Source: an uncultured Collinsella sp.
GTDB lineage: Bacteria > Actinomycetota > Coriobacteriia > Coriobacteriales > Coriobacteriaceae
Reading direction: 5' to 3'
Assembly (NCBI GenBank): GCA_900543615.1
Contig: UQSC01000065.1
Span: 1 to 9,587, forward strand
Length of the DNA stretch: 9,587 nt
Shown in pieces: positions 6,325-9,587 of this stretch (position 1 is its first letter; the number at the start of each line of letters is the position of its first letter). Both the position numbers and the translations under genes were made by a program. The notes below the pieces were generated by a model. The model searched no databases and was not told the DNA's origin. It saw only the letters and a program-made list of their open reading frames with translations.

Positions 6325-7051
6325 CTAGAGCCAACTGTTCGTCTTTACGTCGCGTATGGCGATATTTCGGTCGTCCGGCTCGGTGATGCCGTAGCCGAAC
6401 GCCTGGAGCGTCTCGATGGACTCCTGGATCCTCTGTTGGAACATGGGACCCGGATCGACCCTCGGCCCGAGGTGCCCGCGCCAAAGGCACGGCGTGGCGC
6501 GCAGCATGTTATGGATTTTGGAGATGGGCTCGATGTCGGCGTAGACGTTGAACGTCGCCATGGCGTCCTTGTGGCCGAGGATCGATTGGAGCGCCTTGAT
6601 ATCGCCGCCTTGGCGGATCCACTGCGTTGCGAACGTGTGGCGAAGGCCGTGGAACGTGATCAGCTCGTCGTTGGTGCCCATGAGGCCGTTGGTCTCCGAG
6701 AACCGTCTTGAACGCCCTGCGGATATAGCTTGTCGTCGCGAAGGTCGCGCCCGGCTCCGACAGGATGTAGCAGTCCCCGATCTCGACCGCCCCGGTAAGG
6801 CCGCGCAAGCGCAGCTTTCCGCAGTCGATCTCGTGGGTCTCCTTCAGGAAGGGGAGTAGGCCGACCGGGTCGATGGGGATACCCCTGGCGTCATGGGTCT
6901 TGGTGTCCTTGATGAACGAACCCATTCCCTTCGCGTACGCCACCGAGTGTCTGATCGAGATCAGGCCCGTCTCGAAATCCACATCGCACCACCGAAGGCC
7001 GCAGACCTCGCCGATTCGCATCCCCGTGTGCAGGGCGAGTACGACCGCCCT
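6325..7051 (-). pseudogene. Tyrosine recombinase (phage-type integrase), N-truncated and frameshifted
   Basis: This is the catalytic domain of a site-specific tyrosine recombinase of the phage or conjugative-element integrase family. The first part (7051 to about 6700) begins RAVVLALHTGMRIGEV with the first catalytic Arg in TGMRIGEV, and has the beta-hairpin Lys in the KDTKTHDARGIPI stretch. Near 6697-6701 the frame breaks: one extra base, or two missing in a CTCT context. The second part continues with HGLRHTFAT (His and Arg of the HxxR box), ILGHKDAM (His) and FNVYAD (catalytic Tyr), ending at 6325. The arm-binding and core-binding N-terminal domains are absent. The remnant starts directly after the XRE stop codon in the same frame. 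It is presumably inactive unless the frameshift is a sequencing error. Confidence 0.85.
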
Positions 7052-7303
7052 CTAATCCTCGGCGGACCAATCGAGTCCGAACTCCTTTCGGGCATCCTCT
7101 TCGCTCATGACTTCGAGAAGGTCTCCGGGTTGGCAACGAAGGGCGAGGCATAGCTGCTCGAGTGTGTTGAAGCGAATGCCGCGAATATGCCCTTTTTTAA
7201 TACGGGACAGGTTCACGGGCGTGGTTCCAATCCTTTCGGCAAGTTCGTTCGAGGAAATCTTTCGCTCGGCCATGATCTTGTCGAGGCGAACAATTACGGG
7301 CAT
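7052..7303 (-). CDS. Small XRE-family HTH regulator, YozG-like
   Basis: An 83-residue DNA-binding protein of the Cro/CI (XRE) type. The helix-turn-helix spans about residues 17-38, including SSNELAERIGTTPVNLSRIK. The C-terminal half (NTLEQLCLALRCQPGDLLEV) is typical of the YozG-like single-domain regulators usually encoded with DUF2975 membrane proteins. It starts nine bases after the DUF2975 stop with AAGGA six bases upstream of the ATG, so the two are co-translated. It probably represses its own operon through the inverted repeat at 7863-7881. Its TAG stop is followed without interruption, in the same frame, by the recombinase remnant, so the last residues (WSAED) could derive from the lost part of the recombinase rather than from the native regulator. 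Confidence 0.88.
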   Translation of the reverse strand: MPVIVRLDKIMAERKISSNELAERIGTTPVNLSRIKKGHIRGIRFNTLEQLCLALRCQPGDLLEVMSEEDARKEFGLDWSAED

Positions 7304-7312
7304 GGCGTTTCC

Positions 7313-7825
7313 TTACGCAATCTCGTCGGAGTCGAGGTACAGCTCTCGGGCGTACAAGAAGAGCTGGGAAAGCATGAACAGGACGATGCCGAGAACCAGA
7401 GAGGTCCAATCGAATGATGAAGCGATCTCTTGGGCGCCGACGGCCCCCTCGCCGCCAAACATCGAAACGGAGGTTTTGAGTGAGCCGGCGTAGAGGCTGG
7501 TGGCAGCTTGAACAACGAAGAGAATGCCGAGCACCTTCAAGCATGTCGCAGACCCTTTCTTGAAGGGGTCTCCGCTCTTGATCGTCCACACGAGAACGGC
7601 GCTGAGGATGGTCGTAGCGATACCGATGACGGCAGGGACCAATGTCGAGATCGCAAGGGCTGGATACGCGGGGGAGTCTGCAATTACAGGGTTGTCGAGC
7701 ACTTCGATTGCTGGCTTTAAGGAGAACGCCACTTGTGCGATGGCGGTGGCGCAAAGGGTCGCAGAGGCTATCGCACATGCGATGCGGAAGGAATGAAGCC
7801 GGGGAGTGCGATTGTCGGAACTCAT
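7313..7825 (-). CDS. DUF2975-type integral membrane protein
   Basis: A 170-residue membrane protein of unknown biochemical role. Four hydrophobic segments are visible: about residues 14-36, 54-82, 94-118 and 141-163, with a short charged cytoplasmic N-terminus and the acidic end LDSDEIA. This layout and the adjacent YozG-like HTH gene are the hallmarks of the DUF2975/XRE pair widespread in Firmicutes and Actinobacteria. In such pairs the membrane protein may sense an envelope or membrane signal and modulate the regulator; that role is inferred, not established. GGAGG lies six bases upstream of the ATG at 7825. It is the first gene of the minus-strand operon and diverges from the permease gene at 7961. 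Confidence 0.8.
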   Translation of the reverse strand: MSSDNRTPRLHSFRIACAIASATLCATAIAQVAFSLKPAIEVLDNPVIADSPAYPALAISTLVPAVIGIATTILSAVLVWTIKSGDPFKKGSATCLKVLGILFVVQAATSLYAGSLKTSVSMFGGEGAVGAQEIASSFDWTSLVLGIVLFMLSQLFLYARELYLDSDEIA

Positions 7826-7862
7826 AATAACCTCCGAAGAATTTAAAAGACTCAGGTTACTT

Positions 7863-7897
7863 TTTAACAGTTTATGTTAAATTGACTTTGCCGGCAA
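7863..7897 (-). promoter_or_regulatory. Promoter and palindromic operator of the DUF2975-XRE operon
   Basis: TTTAACA (7863-7869) and TGTTAAA (7875-7881) form a perfect inverted repeat with a 5-base spacer, the size expected for a small XRE dimer. On the minus strand TTGCCG (7897-7892) and TAAACT (7874-7869) are 17 bases apart and give a plausible sigma-70 promoter whose -10 lies inside the palindrome. Autorepression by the XRE protein is the natural reading but is inferred. Confidence 0.5.
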
Positions 7898-7904
7898 GTA
7901 ATAA

Positions 7905-7927
7905 GGGCCGAGCATTTTGTTCGGCCC
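7905..7927. other. Hairpin between the divergent genes
   Basis: GGGCCGA (7905-7911) pairs perfectly with TCGGCCC (7921-7927) around a 9-base loop. The minus strand continues into TTATTACTT, a weak T-rich tract; the plus strand has no T-tract. It lies 34 bases before the permease start and could be a leader structure of that message or a remnant terminator. Confidence 0.45.
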
Positions 7928-7960
7928 CTCTGTTCCGACTGGATGAGGTTAAGGTTGGCG

Positions 7961-9539
7961 ATGAATATGCTCAAAATCTCGAAGGCGATCTTTAGGTCGC
8001 TTCTCTCCTCCAGGTCGCTCTGTGTTGTCGTTGTTGCGTTGATGGTTCTTTGTGCTCTGCCCGTCTTCAGGAGCGCGGCTGGCATCGACGGACGGGTCGA
8101 ATACCTCGAGTCGGGAATAACCCGTGTTGAGCAGGAATTGTCAGCATCCTATGCGGATGCGCTTGTGAATGCGGGGGAGGACGGTGTCTATACCTCTTCA
8201 TCAAGCATGCCCGCGCTTCTGTACCCTCGTGCCGCGGGACGTCTTATCTTGGCACCGCTCTCTCCCCTACTTCCGTTTCTGCAGATATCGGATGGAGAGT
8301 ACACCTATTATGACGGATCGAAGGAGTACTTGCTATGGGTCGCAACGGCCGTTGCCGTCTCGTTCCTTGCCGCGCGTCTTAACAAACGTGAAAAGCTCAT
8401 CATCCAGGCACCGATGGGCGAGCTGGGTAGACTTGTTGCATCGAGCGTATGGGCGAGTGTTTTTGCAATGCTTGCCGTCCTCGCCATCAATCTTCCAGGG
8501 ATAATCGCCGCGCTTGTGAAGAATGGCCCGGGCTCGCCGTTCTATCCGATAGGCTACATTCAATATGCGACTCCGGTTATCAAACCGGCTTGGCTGGTGT
8601 TCGCGCAGACGGCCATCTTGCAATTCTTGGTGGCAGCGTTCATCTCGCTTGTCGTTCACCTTGCCGTGAAGATTGCCAATAACCCTACGCTTGGAATCGT
8701 GTTCGTATGTGCCCTGATGGGGGTGACGATGGTTCCCGGGTATTACGGAAGATCCATCGCTTTACGTGAGTTCGCCCTGTTGAATCCCCTTACGTATGCG
8801 AACACTGAGTTGACCGTCGGCGCCTATAGCCCGTACCCGACAACGCAGATAGTGAATCTGCCTGGACTTTGCTTCGAGCGTGGCGCGATTGCCCTCGTAT
8901 GCGCAATCGGGATCGAGGTGCTGGCAATTAGCCTGCTTTGCGTTGCTGGAAAGAGCGGCTGCGCGTGCCCGATATCCCCGATTTGTCTTGAGAGAGGTTC
9001 CTTCACTGCATCGAGAACGGCAACTCGTTCGAGCGCTTGTGCCTCCGCCGTTGCATACGTAAGAACGATGGGGAAACTGCTCCTGCGTTCTCCTACCCTC
9101 GCCGTATGCGCGATTGCAATGTCGACGACGATGCTGGCCCCGGCTCTGGTCGAGATGTTTCCTGACGCTGATAACGTTTCCGCTGTTCGGTATAGGGATG
9201 GGGAGCTCCGTTCAATAGATCGGTATCTAGAGCAGAACGCTGCGAATATGGACGTCGAGGGCAAAGCGGCCCTGGAAGACATGCGGGATGCTCTTTCGGG
9301 TTTCGTGTACGCGCCTATGCCTGCGGAGGGGTTTCGAAGCCTTGCGACGTACGAGCGCGCTCGAGGTGAGCTGGGCGCGGCAGATGCGACTCTCCTGCAA
9401 TCGATCGGAATCGAGCCGGAGACTCCTTCTCGTGCGGAGGCGCGCGCCCTTCTGCTTGAGTCGATCGCGAGCTTGCCGGACCCCAAGGTTTACGAGTTAA
9501 GTACGAAGATGCCCCCATTAATCCTCCTTTCGTATCTCC
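7961..9539 (+). CDS. ABC-2-like permease, possibly two units in tandem, 3' end missing
   Basis: A large membrane protein, incomplete at its C-terminus because the contig ends in adapter sequence (526 genuine codons). The start at 7961 has AAGG (7951-7954) six bases upstream; an in-frame ATG at 7943 lacks a good site. Unit one has a helix at about 20-36, an extracellular domain of about 85 residues (37-121), then five further hydrophobic segments near 122-139, 158-186, 210-238, 244-262 and 308-330. A cytoplasmic linker with several Cys follows (331-370). The pattern then restarts: a helix at 378-400, an extracellular helical domain at 401-516 and the start of another helix at 517. This fits ABC-2 exporter permeases of the kind used for peptide or antibiotic export. 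No ATPase is in the window; it may lie beyond the contig end. Substrate unknown. Confidence 0.7.
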
Positions 9540-9587
9540 CTGTCTCTTATACACATCTGACGCTGCCGACGAATAGCCTTGTGTAGA
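9540..9587. other. Nextera adapter with i5 index (assembly artefact)
   Basis: CTGTCTCTTATACACATCT (9540-9558) is the Tn5 mosaic-end sequence of the Nextera kit. It is followed by GACGCTGCCGACGA (9559-9572), an 8-base index ATAGCCTT (9573-9580), and GTGTAGA (9581-9587), the start of the P5-side constant sequence. The order and spacing match a read-through adapter exactly. The index reads AAGGCTAT in reverse complement, which I recall as i5 index S520. Translation gives the well-known contaminant peptide VSYTHLTLPT in the permease frame and MYKRQ in the opposite one. Confidence 0.98.

Noticed and set aside
7943..7960. Alternative permease start at 7943
   Set aside because: The ATG at 7961 has AAGG at a good distance, whereas 7943 lacks a site and the GAGG and AAGG stretch would lie inside the coding region.
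9315..9554. Minus-strand open frame beginning MYKRQ
   Set aside because: Its start lies in adapter sequence and it is antisense to the permease.

Overview
The window looks like chromosomal DNA from a high-GC Coriobacteriia-type gut actinobacterium, most likely Collinsella or a close relative. This is inferred from codon use, the style of the proteins and the dispersed GGGGACGTTCTT intergenic repeats; no 16S or other marker is present. The window runs to the physical end of an assembled contig: its last 48 bases are an Illumina Nextera library adapter with an i5 index, not genome.

Layout. The left part, about 1-5930, is ordinary housekeeping sequence. An adenine deaminase (ade) is followed by a Cof-type HAD phosphatase on the same strand. 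A second Cof-type HAD phosphatase converges on it from the other strand. Citrate synthase (gltA) and a small ACT-domain protein of the UPF0237 type follow on the minus strand and probably form an operon read ACT then gltA. Three intergenic sites carry an inverted or tandem repeat built on GGGGACGTTCTT and ACTAGT. At two of them the TAG inside the repeat is the stop codon of the adjoining gene.

From about 6000 the character changes. A structured stretch of about 325 bases without a convincing gene leads into the remains of a tyrosine recombinase. This has lost its N-terminal domains and is broken by a frameshift, although R, K, H, R, H and Y are all still recognisable. The remnant starts at the codon right after the stop of an intact small XRE repressor, in the same reading frame. 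The repressor pairs with a four-helix DUF2975 membrane protein in a two-gene minus-strand operon. A perfect 7-5-7 inverted repeat upstream is a good candidate operator. Divergent from it is a long ABC-2-like permease that appears to be two permease units in tandem; the second unit is cut off by the contig end.

How the genes relate. Ade turns adenine into hypoxanthine for purine salvage, and gltA makes citrate. The two HAD enzymes probably dephosphorylate small phosphorylated metabolites, with unknown specificity. The right part is an accessory or decayed mobile region: recombinase relic, regulator with membrane partner, and an exporter-like permease. I saw no CRISPR array, rRNA or tRNA. No clearly new defence or biosynthetic system is visible. 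The most interesting leads are the leader hairpins in front of ade and of the first HAD gene, the repeat-derived stop codons, the repressor-recombinase junction, and the duplicated permease.
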